This document shows positions 43,690 through 54,630 of a stretch of 64,000 nt of DNA, one piece after another. The notes under the pieces were generated by a model, which ran no database searches, was not told where the DNA came from, and worked only from the letters and a program-made list of their open reading frames with translations. How positions within the stretch are numbered: the stretch's first letter is position 1; every line of letters begins with the position of its first letter. Source of the stretch: Ahaetulla prasina (lineage: Eukaryota; Chordata; Lepidosauria; Squamata; Colubridae); contig NC_080540.1 of the NCBI RefSeq assembly GCF_028640845.1, positions 213,835,800 to 213,899,799 on the forward strand, in the 5' to 3' direction. Made by a program: the position numbers and the translations under genes.

Positions 43690-44760
43690 AATGGGTGAGG
43701 AGAGGAGGGAGGAAGCCGTCCGGTACCTGGATTGCAGAGTGGGACTAAGCTCATCTGGGTCTCTGTCCTGCTGGCCATCGCTCAGTATTTCCAGAGAGAA
43801 GCCTCGCCCATGCTACTATGGTGTGCGCCCCACCTCTGCTGCGGTGGAAGTGGTGGGTGGTGGTGGTGATGGCAGCCTGCTGGTGAACTCTTTCGAGGGA
43901 TTGAGTTCTGTCCCCCACCTCAGTCCAGGAAGCACCTGAACTGACTCAATTAGCCGGCAATTTAGTCCACGGCAGCTATCAGGTCTGCAGCAAACCAGTG
44001 AGCGTCTGCCACGGTTTTGTTTTAGCTTCCTTGATGCCGGCGTGTCAGAAGCTCGTTACTGGAGCAACCAGGAAGTCAGGAACAAACAGCAATCCAAGCC
44101 AAATGCTCAGTCAAACAGTTCAGCTCAAGTTTTCTCCAGCCAGTTTGGTTTGTCTGTCACAAAGTAGTAGAGCAGCCCCTCCTGCTTTTATACCCTGTAG
44201 GGTGTGGCTCCATGACTCAGCACTTTCTAGGCCTGCTCTATCCCTTCTTCTGTTGTTCCCGCCTCTCTTGTCTACCAAACTTGGGATCTAACCAGGACTG
44301 ATTGTCCACAGCTGGGTCTGGAAGCGGTGCCTGGGCAGGGTGGAGATACAGGAGACAGAGGCCTCGTCATCTTCTCCACCTGGCCTGCCTCTCGCTCCTG
44401 GAGCTGAGCCAGAGAAACCGGCCATGCAGAGGGGAGCCCTGATGGACCCTTCCCCCTCACTCTCTGAGTCACTTTCTGGCAGGGGGCCAGGCCCGGGGGA
44501 GGGGCTGGAGCCACAATAGATTGTCTTCCCACCATTATGTGCTGCCTCCCCATTTGAGGTGCCTAGTTTGCCTTTCTGGAGTAGTTGGAGGGCAGCGCCG
44601 ACCTCATCTTGGTCTCGGGCAAGTCAGCCATCGGCAAGAGCACACAAGTGCACCGATGGTGCACAGAGCAATCCCACTCCATGGCTGGTTGGTCTGAATC
44701 CAGCCTGAGCCTCTCAGAAGCACGATGGGGACTTGCTATGGGTGACAAACTTCGCAGATA
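43690..44760 (+). pseudogene. DEAH-helicase-like (DQX1/DHX32-type) pseudogene split by an LTR
   Basis: Just before the LTR the plus strand reads 'LLVNSFEGL', and after it 'SSHHYVL', a stop-broken 'LPI*GA*FAFLE*LEG', then 'SADLILVSGKSAIGKSTQV' and 'HRWCTEQSHSM'. DQX1/DHX32-type proteins have N-P-F-[DE]-G-L, LPIW, a F-x-F-L-E helix, and motif I (Walker A, GKSxxGKS) followed by QVPxWCxE in this order. GKST is intact at about 44633-44644. At least three stops interrupt it, one of them CAG-to-TAG-like. The upstream frame from 43692 (MGEERREEAVRYLD...) is open but unidentified. It may be a retrocopy or a relic exon. I call the gene family with moderate confidence only. Confidence 0.5.
43904..44518 (-). 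mobile_element. Solo LTR (family B), minus strand
   Basis: About 615 bp between GATTG duplications at 43899-43903 and 44519-44523. The terminal dinucleotides have mutated (TATTGTGG ... GACAGAACT on its own strand), so it is older than the other LTRs. The promoter module with TATA at 44186-44192 and the block shared with 15504-16027 identify family B. It inserted inside the helicase-like pseudogene. Confidence 0.85.
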
Positions 44761-45031
44761 AGAAGAGCAAACAAAATGAAAGATCCGACCAGAATAGAGT
44801 TTGGGATGCGACAAAGGCCTTGTTGCATACAACAGTCTTCCTTAAAGGTGACTTCTTCCTGCTGCCTCTTCGAAATGAAGATTTGGGCAAGGAATCGAAA
44901 GGAAATCAGAAGGTAAAGCAACTTCATCTAAGTTAACTTTGAGAAATGTGGGCTTCATCCTAGGACATGATAAACCACTTCAATGTGATAGATTTGTTTG
45001 TGTAAGGCCAGGCAATTGTGATGTCCATCTG

Positions 45032-45402
45032 TACAGGTAGTCCTCGACTTGCAACAGTTCATTTAATGACTGTTCAAAGTTACAAAAATTCTGAAAAAAG
45101 TGACTTGTGATGATTCATCACACTTAACAACCATAGCAGCATCTCACGTGGTCAGAATTAAGACACTTGTCAACTGACTCATATTTATGACGGTTACAGT
45201 GTCCCAGGGTCATGTGATCACCTTTTACGACCTTCTGACAAGCAATAAGGAAGCCTGATTCACTTAACAATGGTGTTACTAACTTAACAGCTGAAGTTAT
45301 TCACTTAACAACTGTGGCAAGAAAGGTTGTGAAATGGAGCAACATTTACTTAACAACAGAAATTTTGTGTTCAGTTGTGGTCATAAATCAAGGACTACCT
45401 TT
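45032..45402 (+). mobile_element. Mariner-like MITE
   Basis: TACAGGTAGTCCTCGACTTG ... AATCAAGGACTACCTTTA, full-length copy of the family at 1193, with several 'acttaacaa' repeats and 'gggtcatgtgatcacc' inside. Confidence 0.78.
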
Positions 45403-45689
45403 ATGCCTTCAGATTCACCTCAATAAATTCCAGTGCCTCTAAGTAGGCACTTTATCACCCACTGAGCTTGCTTTCTACAGTGATTCATATTCCAGATTTG
45501 CTTTTAATTTTTAAAAGCTTCCAACTCTAGACAACTTTAGTTGGTGAACAATATGAAAACAAAGGATCTAAAGTAGGGGTGTTCCACCTTGGCAACTTTA
45601 AGACTTGTGAGTTTCAGCTCCCAGAATTCCCCAGCCAGCATGAGAAGATACAGAGAAGGCACACTTCTAGAATCCCATGTTTATCTTTT

Positions 45690-45830
45690 TTGTTTTAAGT
45701 CTATTTTTGTGTGTTATCTTTTTTAATTTGAATCTTTTATCATCAATCTGATTGCAATTTGTTCGATTGTTGTGAGCCACCCAGAATCGTTGAAAGTTGG
45801 GCAGCATACAAGCTTAATAAATTATATTAG
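45690..45830 (+). mobile_element. LINE 3' tail (L2/CR1-like)
   Basis: 'gattgttgtgagccacccag' and 'agttgggcagcatacaagct' with a TAATAAATTA end match the terminal segment of old L2-type LINEs. Confidence 0.55.
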
Positions 45831-46743
45831 CATTGGCTGCACAGTCAGCCAGATGTTTAGATGGATTTGTCATTTTTATCCCCCTATCAAGGTCTTCCAA
45901 GGACCTGAGATAGGCAGGTGTTGTTTTGATGGTGTTAAAGGCATTGTTGCAGGTTGTAAGCTGTTCCAAGTAAAGCTGCCTTTGCAACTGACTGATAGTG
46001 ATTTTGACAATGTTATTATTATGTTGAATTTGTAGCGATTATGTCTCACATTTTCAGGAGACCTTATTTCATTTGATCGCTCTATATTATATTCGACCAG
46101 GCAAAAGTTATACCTCCTTTGAGCTTTCAATTTCACTTCCATATTCTTTTCAGGAAAATACATGTGTTGATTGTTCTAAGTCAGGTACATAGTTACTTAT
46201 TTTATTTATTTATTTATTTATTACTTTCATTATCATATATTTAAAAAATGAGCCCTAGGGCTCTACTCTTGTTAATCTGGTCCTCCAAAACTAGTCTAAT
46301 GCATTCAGTCTAACTTTCATTAGCTTTGAAAATAACCTTAGCAAATCTAATCAAGTTTTTGCTGCAACAAACAAAAAAAGTTATGCTCTTCTTGATTGCA
46401 TACTTTTCATGTTTATAGAGAGATAGTATATTTCACATACATAGACGCACGTACGTACACATTCATTTTATGCATCTGGTAATGCATAAACTTGTATGGG
46501 TGAGGTTGTTTGGCTTTTATGTTCTTAATACTCTAAAAAATTTATTTAGCAATTGCATATTTAAAATGCAGTACTTGAGGTTATGGGTTTCTTTTGCTTC
46601 TTTGCTTCAGGAATTGAAGCATTTTAGACACGCCCTTCTGCAGTCAATGTAGCTACAGTATGATGGAATCAACAAGATCTTTGTTCCTAGTTTCCAGATG
46701 AAGAAAATACCCGCCTATCAGTTTGGACATCTACCATCCGGAA

Positions 46744-46908
46744 CAATGATGGTATTCAGCCGGTTCTATCCGTTCGGGTGAACCGGTAGTGGTGGCTGCA
46801 GGAGGTTCCGCCCACCCTCCCAGACATCACCCATTTTTGATGCTCTGCACATGCATGGAAGGCTCACATTTGCGAACCAATAGTGAAGGTAAGTGAATAC
46901 CACCCCTG
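46744..46908 (+). mobile_element. Short hAT-like MITE
   Basis: CAATGATGGTATTCAGCC ... GAATACCACCCCTG, flanked by ATCCGGAA (46736-46743) and ATCCAGAA (46909-46916), 7 of 8 bases. It is duplicated at 53322-53487. Confidence 0.82.
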
Positions 46909-47218
46909 ATCCAGAAGTAGTCTACATGCTAGTCCATATGGACAGTATCAGTTCGGAAAAGAAAGGACAGTAATCCTGATTTCTATATAAAAATTTGGGT
47001 CAGAAGGATCAGAAGACATTGCTTAAAAAATGCTTTCTTTCTTTAAGTCTACTTTACTAGATCAACTCTGTCACCAAGGAAAGACAACTTCAAAGATCTG
47101 GTAGAGAACAATATTTTTTTTCACATTAGTGGGAGCCTTAGTATTTTCAATATGCCTATCAACTATTTCTGTTTAGAATAAAATGGCTTGTTACAGTTAA
47201 AATATGTTAATCAAAGAC

Positions 47219-47303
47219 CAGGGGTGGGTTCTACTTACCTTTACTACTGGTTTGCATCGTGCCTGCTATAGAACCGGTCTGAACTGGGGGCAACCCACCA
47301 CTG
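47219..47303 (+). mobile_element. Very short hAT-like MITE
   Basis: CAGGGGTGGGTTCTACTTAC ... GGGCAACCCACCACTG. It is 85 bp and the same subfamily as 63220-63402, duplicated at 53798-53884. Confidence 0.65.
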
Positions 47304-47331
47304 GTTAAGACTGAAAACGATGCATTATTAG

Positions 47332-47856
47332 TGTCGTGTCCCACTCCTCCGCTGACGGCCGGGTCAGGGAAATCCGAATCAGGCGTGCCTCTGCAGCTCT
47401 GCCAAAGTCCTAGCAAAGTCCTCAAGGCAGGCAGGAGACCAGAAAGTGACTTCAGCAAGATATGTTCGACTTTGCCTGACTCAGAGAATGCCAGAAAGCA
47501 GATCCTTTATATAGGCCATGGGGTGTGGCTCCATGACTCAGCACTTGTCCAGGCCTGCCCCTCCCTTCCTTCTGATGCCGCCGCCTATCATTCTTCTGAA
47601 GCGAGGGTCACTCCAGTCGGCAGCTGTTGGTAATTGACCTCCCTTAGGCTCACATGCTGTGGGGGAGGGGGAGGGGTCTAGTTGCTCCGTTTGCCTAGGC
47701 ATGGAGCCAGGGCTGGGGCCGGGAGGTGCTTCCTCCTCCTCAGCCTGTCTGGGCATGGAGCCAGGGCTGGGGCCGGGAGGCATACTAAGACATTCCTCAG
47801 CGATCAGAAGCAGATAAGAAGGCCCCGGTTGCGGTGAGAGCGGGCAAGACACAACA
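47332..47856 (-). mobile_element. Solo LTR (family A) with empty site in the paired arm
   Basis: 525-bp LTR on the minus strand, flanked by ATTAG at 47327-47331 and 47857-47861. The right duplication arm has one ATTAG at 53908-53912 and no LTR, so insertion followed the duplication. TATA (minus) lies at 47506-47513. Two minisatellite units are present. Confidence 0.95.
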
Positions 47857-48149
47857 ATTAGCCATTCAACGTAAGCATAGTGGTTCCTCTTTTTTAAAAA
47901 GACAATGGCAACTTTAAACTTCAGTTTGAAACTAAATTATATAAGAAACGGAGATGAGCACCACCCTTAGAGTAGGAGATGACAGGACTTTTACCTTTGT
48001 ATCTACAAAGTTTATGAAATGTTTGAGTGTGGGAATGAGGATGGAAGAACAGATTCAATTTAATTTTAACCATAAACCATAACCATAACCATAAAGTCAA
48101 ACCTCGTACTTGAAGTTTACAATTATACATCTATTGATTGATTATGTGT

Positions 48150-48600
48150 CATCATGTCATTATCAACTTTTAGCACCACACAGATTTTCTCCAGGATGCT
48201 CTAACCCTAGCATGTGCCTTCAGGTCTTCCACTGGTGCACCCATTACCATTCTAATGGAATCCATCCAAGTTGCTCCTGATGACTTCTCATTGTCTTCTA
48301 CTTCCTTTCACCTTTCTCAGCTTTATAGATTCCTCAGGGGAGCTGGATCTCCATTTAATGTAAGAAAATTTGACCCTGGTAATTTGTGCTTTGAGTAAGA
48401 GCTTTGGGTTGATTTGTTCTGTGATCCATTTGTTTGTTTCTGAATTTCCATGTTCATGATATTCTCAAGAGTCTTTTCCAACAACAATTTTCAAAAGCAT
48501 CAACACTCTTTCTAGTGTGCATCTTGAAAGTCCAACTTTCACTTCCATACGAAGTCTCAGGCAAAACCATGCCTTCAGGCTTACGATCTTTATAAAGATA
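48150..48600 (-). pseudogene. Bov-B (RTE) LINE fragment, left arm
   Basis: The minus strand reads 'YGSESWTFKMHTRKSVDAFE' and 'NCCWKRLLRIS', corresponding to the 'GCESWTxKKAExxxxDAFExWCWRRLLR' segment after the RT of RTE elements. Stops follow. It is repeated at 54180-54630. Confidence 0.7.
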
Positions 48601-49264
48601 GATATGACACAAAATCTAAAACACTTTTCCTCTGCTTTTATTGTTTTCTTGCTTGTTCCTCGACTTCTGGTTGCTTTATTGTTGATAAATCAATCCTAAA
48701 AAGCAGATGTTATGCATCATGTCAATTTCTTCATTTTCAGTTCTAAGGATGGGTACTGTAGTTTCTCATAGTCGGGGGAAACGGCGGTCAGGTCTGGGAA
48801 AATCCTCTTGTATGCCTCTGGACCGAGTCTGCAAAAGGAACATTTTCCATAAGCCCCGCCTCCTTTAGCCGTTCCCCAGCTTTTCGACTCGGTCCCTGCC
48901 AGGACCACACGTGTCGTCTAGTGCTCCCTAAAATTCAATCGATCAAAGTATTTTTGATTTTTTTTTTTCTCTCTTTTTCTCTCTTTCTTCTTTAATATTA
49001 TTATTAATACCTTCTTTTTGTGAGAGAGAGTTGAGTTCAAGCGCGAAAGGGCTTGTTAGCCCGAAACGCTGACTGCCGGTTTTTTTTCTTCATTCATTTA
49101 TTTTTTATTTTTTATTTTTATTCCTGGGCTGGCGTTTTAAAAAATCGGCCCAAACGCCCCCAGAGGGCTCGCTAGTCTTCACCACAGCGAGCGGGCTGCA
49201 GCCAGGGCTTTTATTTTGACATCGCTGCTAGCCCCGGCGCCTGGAGGCTCCGCGCCGATATCTT

Positions 49265-49396
49265 GATCGCGCCTGAAGCCTTCGCGGCTAGCGATCTTTC
49301 CAGGCCATCGAGGCTGGACATTGAAGGCTCGGCTACAGAAGAGAGAGCGAGAAAGCCTTCGCGATTGCGTTTTTTAGCCTTTTGAGGCTAGCGATC
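49265..49396 (+). repeat. Two-unit GGCTAGCGATC repeat in DIRS-like leader
   Basis: Unit 1 is ATCGCGCCTGAAGCC ... GGCTAGCGATC (49266-49296). Unit 2 is more diverged and ends GGCTAGCGATC at 49396, exactly 100 bp later. Unit 1 is itself an imperfect palindrome bounded by GATCGC/GCGATC. Three copies of the same motif lie in the SPIN-like element at 62.3-62.6 kb. Confidence 0.8.
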
Positions 49397-49600
49397 AGCT
49401 CGGGGCTTCAATCGGAGGCTGCAAGGCAGAAGACACTTCAAGCCTCATTACCTCATTGCATTCACATCGCGGACAAGAGGGTCGTGAGTAATAGCGATTT
49501 TTTTCCCTCAGTCCTTCGTTGCAGGGGGCCCATTGATTATTATTATTATTATTATTATTTTATTTTATTTTTATTTTTTTTGGCGGGAAAAAACGACAAG

Positions 49601-50785
49601 ATGGCGGACGCCAGTCGCACAAAAAAGCCCAAAAGCTCCAGCACGAAGGAGCGTAGCCGCCATTTTAGCGACCCAGGAGAGGGCTCCTCAGCGGCCATCA
49701 TGCCTTCTCCTGATCCTGAAGCCCCAATACAACCATCTAATCAGACTAAGACCACTTCTAGAGCAGATGAACGTCGCCATAAGGCGATTCAGAAAGTTAT
49801 TGACAAGGCTCAAAAAAATTCAAAGGCCAAGTCTGGGCCCAGAACTACGAACAACTCCTCTCAGGGGAATTTAGAACCCTTAAGCGAACCACAGGCATCT
49901 GTTTCTGTGAGCTCAGGGGCATGGTCCCCAGACCGTTCGGGAGCTCTGCCTCTCCCATATCCTGAGGCAGGCCCTTTATTCCAAGCCATACCAGCCCAAA
50001 CTGAGGCAGCACCTTTATTCCAAGCACTACCGTCCCAATCTCAGGCAGCCCATTTTTTCCAGGCACCTCTTCAACCTACCTGGCCAAATAGAGAGGACTC
50101 ATTGGGTCAAACCATACCTCCCTCAGCCCCTCAGGCACCCTCAGGTCAGATTCAAGTGGGCCAATTCCCTACCTTGCCAATGATGGCTCAACCTACCCAG
50201 GGCCCTTTGCCTCAGTTTCAACAACAGCCATTGCAAATATCAGAGTCCCTTGGGTCCCTAATTTCGGAGGCCATTCGCCAGGGCGTTGCCCAACACCTAC
50301 ATCAAGGGACTTCTATCCAGCTCGCTAGCAGTCAAACACGCAGACAGTATACTGAGGCTAGGGGGGTGCAATCAGGCCATAGGCACCATCGGGAACAATC
50401 CCCAGATTCAGTTAGTCAGGGGTCCTTATCCGAAGAGGAGGATACCAGGGATTTGACCCTATCAGACGACGAGGGTCTAGGCCCGGACCAGCCCTCGTTT
50501 GTAGGCTTATTCAACCCTCAACTATTCAGATCCTTACTTTTTAAGGCTCAGGCGGCCACTGGTCTGGGGACTCAGCCCCCTCAGTCTACACCCCAGGATA
50601 CACAGGGCGCATCAGGTCATTTATTCGCGGTACCTACGGTGGTATCAGAGGCCATTCCGGCTCCAAAACTTTTTGTCGACGTAATTCAGCGACAATGGCA
50701 GTTCCCTGGCTCAGGTTCTAATCCAAATGCACAGGATAAGAGGTTTTACAATGTGGCCCCCGATCTAGATAAATACCTATCAACA
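49601..50785 (+). CDS. DIRS-type Gag-like protein, 3'-truncated
   Basis: I start at 49601 because GACAAGATGGCG is a strong Kozak context. The frame is open from 49382, but that extension runs through an ATT repeat giving a Tyr tract. About 395 residues are encoded. They comprise a basic N-terminus (MADASRTKKPKSSSTKERSR), a Pro/Gln/Ser-rich middle with repeated 'LFQAIPAQTEAAPLFQALPS', an acidic stretch 'SEEEDTRDLTLSDDEGLG', and near the end 'AIPAPKLFVDVIQRQWQFPG' and 'DKRFYNVAPDLDKYL'. That last block resembles the DIRS Gag/LAP2-alpha-related region. The final ~20 residues of the open frame are read through inverted L1 DNA. Family call moderate. Confidence 0.65.
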
Positions 50786-51091
50786 AAGTCTTTTTGCATC
50801 TATCACCAGTTCAATAGCAATAAATCTTCCTTGAATATCTGCCTCAATTAGTTTAGCTGGTATATCCTTCCTGATATATACAACAATTCCATGCTTCTTT
50901 TCCAAAGCTGATGCAACAAAATGGTTACCCAATTTTGAATTAATTAAATATTTTTGGTCTGATAATTTTATATGTGTCTCTTGCAAACAAATCACATCAT
51001 TTTTAAATTGTTTCAAGTAGTGAAATATTTTCCTTCTTTTCTGAGCTGAATTCAAGCCATTAACATTCCATGACAAGATTCTATTTGCCAT
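50786..51091 (-). pseudogene. L1 ORF2 apurinic endonuclease N-terminus
   Basis: Starts at Met on 51091: 'MANRILSWNVNGLNSAQKRR', 'NDVICLQETHIK', 'KKHGIVVYIRKDIPAKL'. The 'WNVNGL' asparagine and 'LQETH' glutamate are conserved metal-binding and catalytic residues of the exonuclease-endonuclease-phosphatase fold. It ends at the junction with the DIRS-like gag after about 100 residues, before the His/Asp active-site motifs. Confidence 0.92.
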
Positions 51092-52230
51092 TACTGGCCT
51101 CCTGAAGCTTTGAAGCAGACAACGGAAGCTCCTCCTCCGGTATCTTCCGTCTAGCTCCTCCCACAGCTTCCATAATGGGATCCTGACTTTTACTTTGAGA
51201 CTGTTGCTCTTCTTACGCTTAAGGGCTCCTCTTGTCACCCTTTGCTCTTGTGGTTCCTCTAATACTGGCAGCAATAAAGGCTCTTGGGTCACCACGCCTT
51301 CTTGAGTCTCTTGAAGTTTTCTATCACTTCTATTTCGACTTTCAAAACTGTAGAAAGAAAACTTTGCCTTTAAAACAGTGTCAATTCTATATCTCCTTCC
51401 TTGATAGAATAGTGTCAGTCCAACTGGCACCTCCCATCTGAATTGAATCTGATGTTTTTAAGTTCTTGTGTAAAAAGCAAATTCTTCCTGTCTCTTAACA
51501 TCTTTGAAGGAATCTCTTTCAACACCTTCAACTCCTGTTCTCCAATTTTAAAGTTGTCTGATATGAAACTTGCAGAATTTGATTTCTCATAGTCCTTTTC
51601 ACAAAATAAACCACAATGTCCCGAGGAAGCTTTCTCTGTCTTGCAATCCAAGAATTAACTCTATATATTTTATCAATTTGGTAAGCTACCTCTTGGGGTC
51701 CGCTTCAATAAATTCAGCCAATGCTTCTGATATAATTTTTCTTAAGTCTTCTCACGCTCTTCTTGCATACCACGAATTCTAAGAGCTCCTTCCATAAGTT
51801 TATATTGTAATATCACAACCTGATCTTCATTTTGATCCACTTTTTCTGAACACCTTTCATTTCATCTTCTAAATACTTATTTGACTGAGAGATCTGTTGC
51901 ATTTCCACTTCCAATCCTTCAATTTTTTACTCAGTCCTTGAACTGCCATAAGAATATCTTCTTATTTTTGCATTAAAATTCTCCATCATCTCTTTTGCCT
52001 ATCTTCAGAAAGTTTTAATTGTTCTTTCAATATTTCCTCAAGACTTGGTTCAGATCCCTTCTTCCAGAAGGCTTTAAAGGTTTAGCTGCCATTCTGTCTT
52101 CAAAAGAATCAGGAATTCAAACTTAATAACTCTCCTTCCTCCTTTCAGTATAAAAAACTCCGTTTGTAACAATCCACAAGTAACGCTGCTTCATCGTACT
52201 AAAAAATTTTACTTTCACTTTTAGACGCCA
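51092..52230 (-). pseudogene. L1 ORF1 (RNA-binding protein), frameshifted
   Basis: Pieces of ORF1p are seen in more than one frame: 'QELKVLKEIPSKMLRDRKNL' and 'LFTQELKNIRFNSDGR' (51415-51651), then 'PVGLTLFYQGRRYRIDT' (C-terminal domain) in the frame of ORF2. This last frame stays open for 113 codons into the ORF2 start. ORF1p coats L1 RNA. Confidence 0.8.
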
Positions 52231-52931
52231 TTTTAAAAGTCAATTAATCAAAGACAAAGAAAGGTTTCAAATTTCAAAAAGGGAGTCGGTACTTGCCGTG
52301 CTGATTCTACATCAAAGTTCGAACGCTTGTGAAATTCCCGTCTGCTTGGAATATCAATCAATTTAATAAGTTCTCTAGAGCAGAAGCAACATTCCTCTCC
52401 TTTTCCCTGATAAAAACAGGGGCGTGCTGAAGTTGGAAGGAGTGGAATTCGGTGGGGTCATAAATCCAGGAAAATTCGCTCTTAAGAGCAAACCCCCTGT
52501 CAGACCTGCCACTCTTCCACAATTCTGATAATCTCTTTCACCCAGAGATTATGCTAAGCTCAGTGAACAGTGATTTATTTTCTGTTTCACTGACTTTTAC
52601 AATCTTCTAACACGGAGTGCTCTATTTGAGCACCCAGCAGGAGGGTGACGTCACTGGAGCCAGCTAAAAAAAAAGTTATGCTCTTCTTGATTGCATACTT
52701 TTCATGTTTATAGAGAGATAGTATATTTCACATACATAGACGCACGTACGTACACATTCATTTTATGCATCTGGTAATGCATAAACTTGTATGGGTGAGG
52801 TTGTTTGGCTTTTATGTTCTTAATACTCTAAAAATTTTATTTAGCAATTGCATATTTAAAATGCAGTACTTGAGGTTATGGGTTTCTTTTGCTTCTTTGC
52901 TTCAGGAATTGCTTCAGGAATTGCTTCAGGA

Positions 52932-53190
52932 AGGGCCGTAATAGCTCAGGCTGTTAGTAGCCTGTTATTAGAACACAGTAGCCTGCAATTACTGCAGGTT
53001 CAAGCCCGGCCCAAGGTTGACTCAGCCTTCCATCCTTTATAAGGTAGGTAAAATGAGGACCCAGATTGTTGGGGGGGGCAATAAGTTGACTTTGTAAATA
53101 TACAAATAGAATGAGACTATTGCCTTATACACTGTAAGCCGCCCTGAGTCTTCGGAGAAGGGCGGGATATAAATGTAAATTAAAAAAAAA
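52932..53190 (+). mobile_element. tRNA-derived SINE with LINE-type 3' end, only in right arm
   Basis: 'gggccgtaatagctcaggct' head, 'ggttcaagcccggcccaagg' B-box region, 'gtaaaatgaggacccagatt', 3' hairpin 'gccctgagtcttcggagaag' and A tail. Its absence at the same place in the left arm shows it inserted after the duplication. Confidence 0.9.
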
Positions 53191-53321
53191 ATTGAAGCAT
53201 TTTAGACATGCCCTTCTGCAGTCAATGTAGCTACAGTATGATGGGATCAACAAGATCTTTGTTCCTAGTTTCCAGATGAAGAAAATACCCGCCTATCAGT
53301 TTGGACATCTACCATCCGGAA

Positions 53322-53487
53322 CAATGGTGGTATTCAGCCGGTTCTATCCGGTTCGGGTGAACCGGTAGTGGTGGCTGCAGGAGGTTCCGCCCACCCTCCC
53401 GGACATCACCCATTTTTGATGCTCTGCACATGCATGGAAGGCTCACATTTGTGAACCAATAGTGAAGGTAAGTGAATACCACCCCTG
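53322..53487 (+). mobile_element. Short hAT-like MITE (right-arm copy)
   Basis: Counterpart of 46744-46908 with the same flanks. It retains an extra G in 'atccggttcgggtgaac' compared with the left arm. Confidence 0.8.
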
Positions 53488-53797
53488 ATCCAGAAGTAGT
53501 CTACATGCTAGTCCGTATGGACAGTATCAGTTCGGAAAAGACAGGACAGTAATCCTGATTTCTACATAAAAATTTGGATCAGAAGGATCAGAAGACATTG
53601 CTTAAAGAATGCTTTCCTTTTTTAAGTCTACTTTACTAGATCAACTCTGTCACCAAGGAAAGACAATTTCAAAGATCTGGTAGAGAACAATATTTTTTTT
53701 CATATTAGTGGGAGCCTTAGCATTTTCAATATGCCTATTAACTATTTCTGTTTAGAATAAAATGGCTTGTTACAGTTAAAATATGTTAATCAAAGAC

Positions 53798-53884
53798 CAG
53801 GGGTGGGTTCTACTTTTACCTTTACTACTGGTTTGCATCGTGCCTGCTATAGAACCGGTCTGAACCGGGGGCAACCCACCACTG
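53798..53884 (+). mobile_element. Very short hAT-like MITE (right-arm copy)
   Basis: Counterpart of 47219-47303, with a small insertion ('ctacttttacc' against 'ctacttacc'). Confidence 0.6.
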
Positions 53885-54179
53885 GTTAAGACTGAAATCG
53901 ATGCATTATTAGCCATTCAACGTAAGCATAGTGGTTCCTCTTTTTTAAAAAGACGATGGCAACTTTAAACTTCAGTTTGAAACTAAATTATATAAGAAAC
54001 GGAGATGAGCACCACCCTTAGAGTAGGAGATGACAGGACTTTTACCTTTGTATCTACAAAGTTTATGAAATGTTTGAATGTGGGAATGAGGATGGAAGAA
54101 CAGATTCAATTTAATTTTAACCATAAAGTCAAACCTCGTACTTGAAGTTTACAATTATACATCTATTGATTGATTATGT

Positions 54180-54630
54180 GTCATCATGTCATTATCAACT
54201 TTTAGCACCACACAGATTTTCTCCAGGATGCTCTAACCCTAGCATGTGCCTTCAGGTCTTCCACTGGTGCACCCATTACCATTCTAATGGAATCCATCCA
54301 AGTTGCTCCTGATGACTTCTCATTGTCTTCTACTTCCTTTCACCTTTCTCAGCTTTATAGATTCCTCAGGGGAGCTGGATCTCCATTTAATGTAAGAAAA
54401 TTTGACCCTGGTAATTTGTGCTTTGAGTAAGAGCTTTGGGTTGATTTGTTCTGTGATCCATTTGTTTGTTTCTGAATTTCCATGTTCATGATATTCTCAA
54501 GAGTCTTTTCCAACAACAATTTTCAAAAGCATCAACACTCTTTCTAGTGTGCATCTTGAAAGTCCAACTTTCACTTCCATACGAAGTCACAGGCAAAACC
54601 ATGCCTTCAGGCTTCCGATCTTTATAAAGA
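54180..54630 (-). pseudogene. Bov-B (RTE) LINE fragment, right arm
   Basis: Duplicate of 48150-48600, nearly identical. Confidence 0.7.

Larger units (their letters stand above)
46373..48764 (+). repeat. Large duplication, left arm
   Basis: Homologous to 52668-54796 (offset 6295 at the left edge). Differences are a solo LTR present only here (47332-47856) and a SINE present only in the right arm (52932-53190). Scattered single substitutions occur, such as 'gaaagaaagg' versus 'gaaaagacagg' contexts. Both arms hold two small MITEs and a Bov-B fragment. Confidence 0.93.
48765..50785 (+). mobile_element. DIRS-like retrotransposon, 5' part
   Basis: Starts abruptly at the end of the left duplication arm. 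It holds a ~830-bp leader and a gag-like gene, then stops in mid-gene at about 50785 where an inverted L1 begins. The leader is GC-rich with two ~100-bp-spaced copies of a motif ending GGCTAGCGATC (ends 49296 and 49396) and a pyrimidine-rich run at 48958-48990. Reverse transcriptase, RNase H and tyrosine recombinase of a DIRS are missing. Confidence 0.65.
50786..52660 (-). mobile_element. L1 LINE, 5' part, inverted
   Basis: Minus strand, from a 5' UTR near 52650 through a frameshifted ORF1 to the first third of the ORF2 endonuclease. The rest of ORF2 and the 3' end are missing. L1 copies normally lose the 5' end, so loss of the 3' end points to a later deletion or rearrangement at 50785. Confidence 0.88.

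Noticed and set aside
49382..49600. Upstream extension of the gag frame
   Set aside because: It runs through an ATT repeat producing a Tyr tract. The Met at 49601 has a much better Kozak context.
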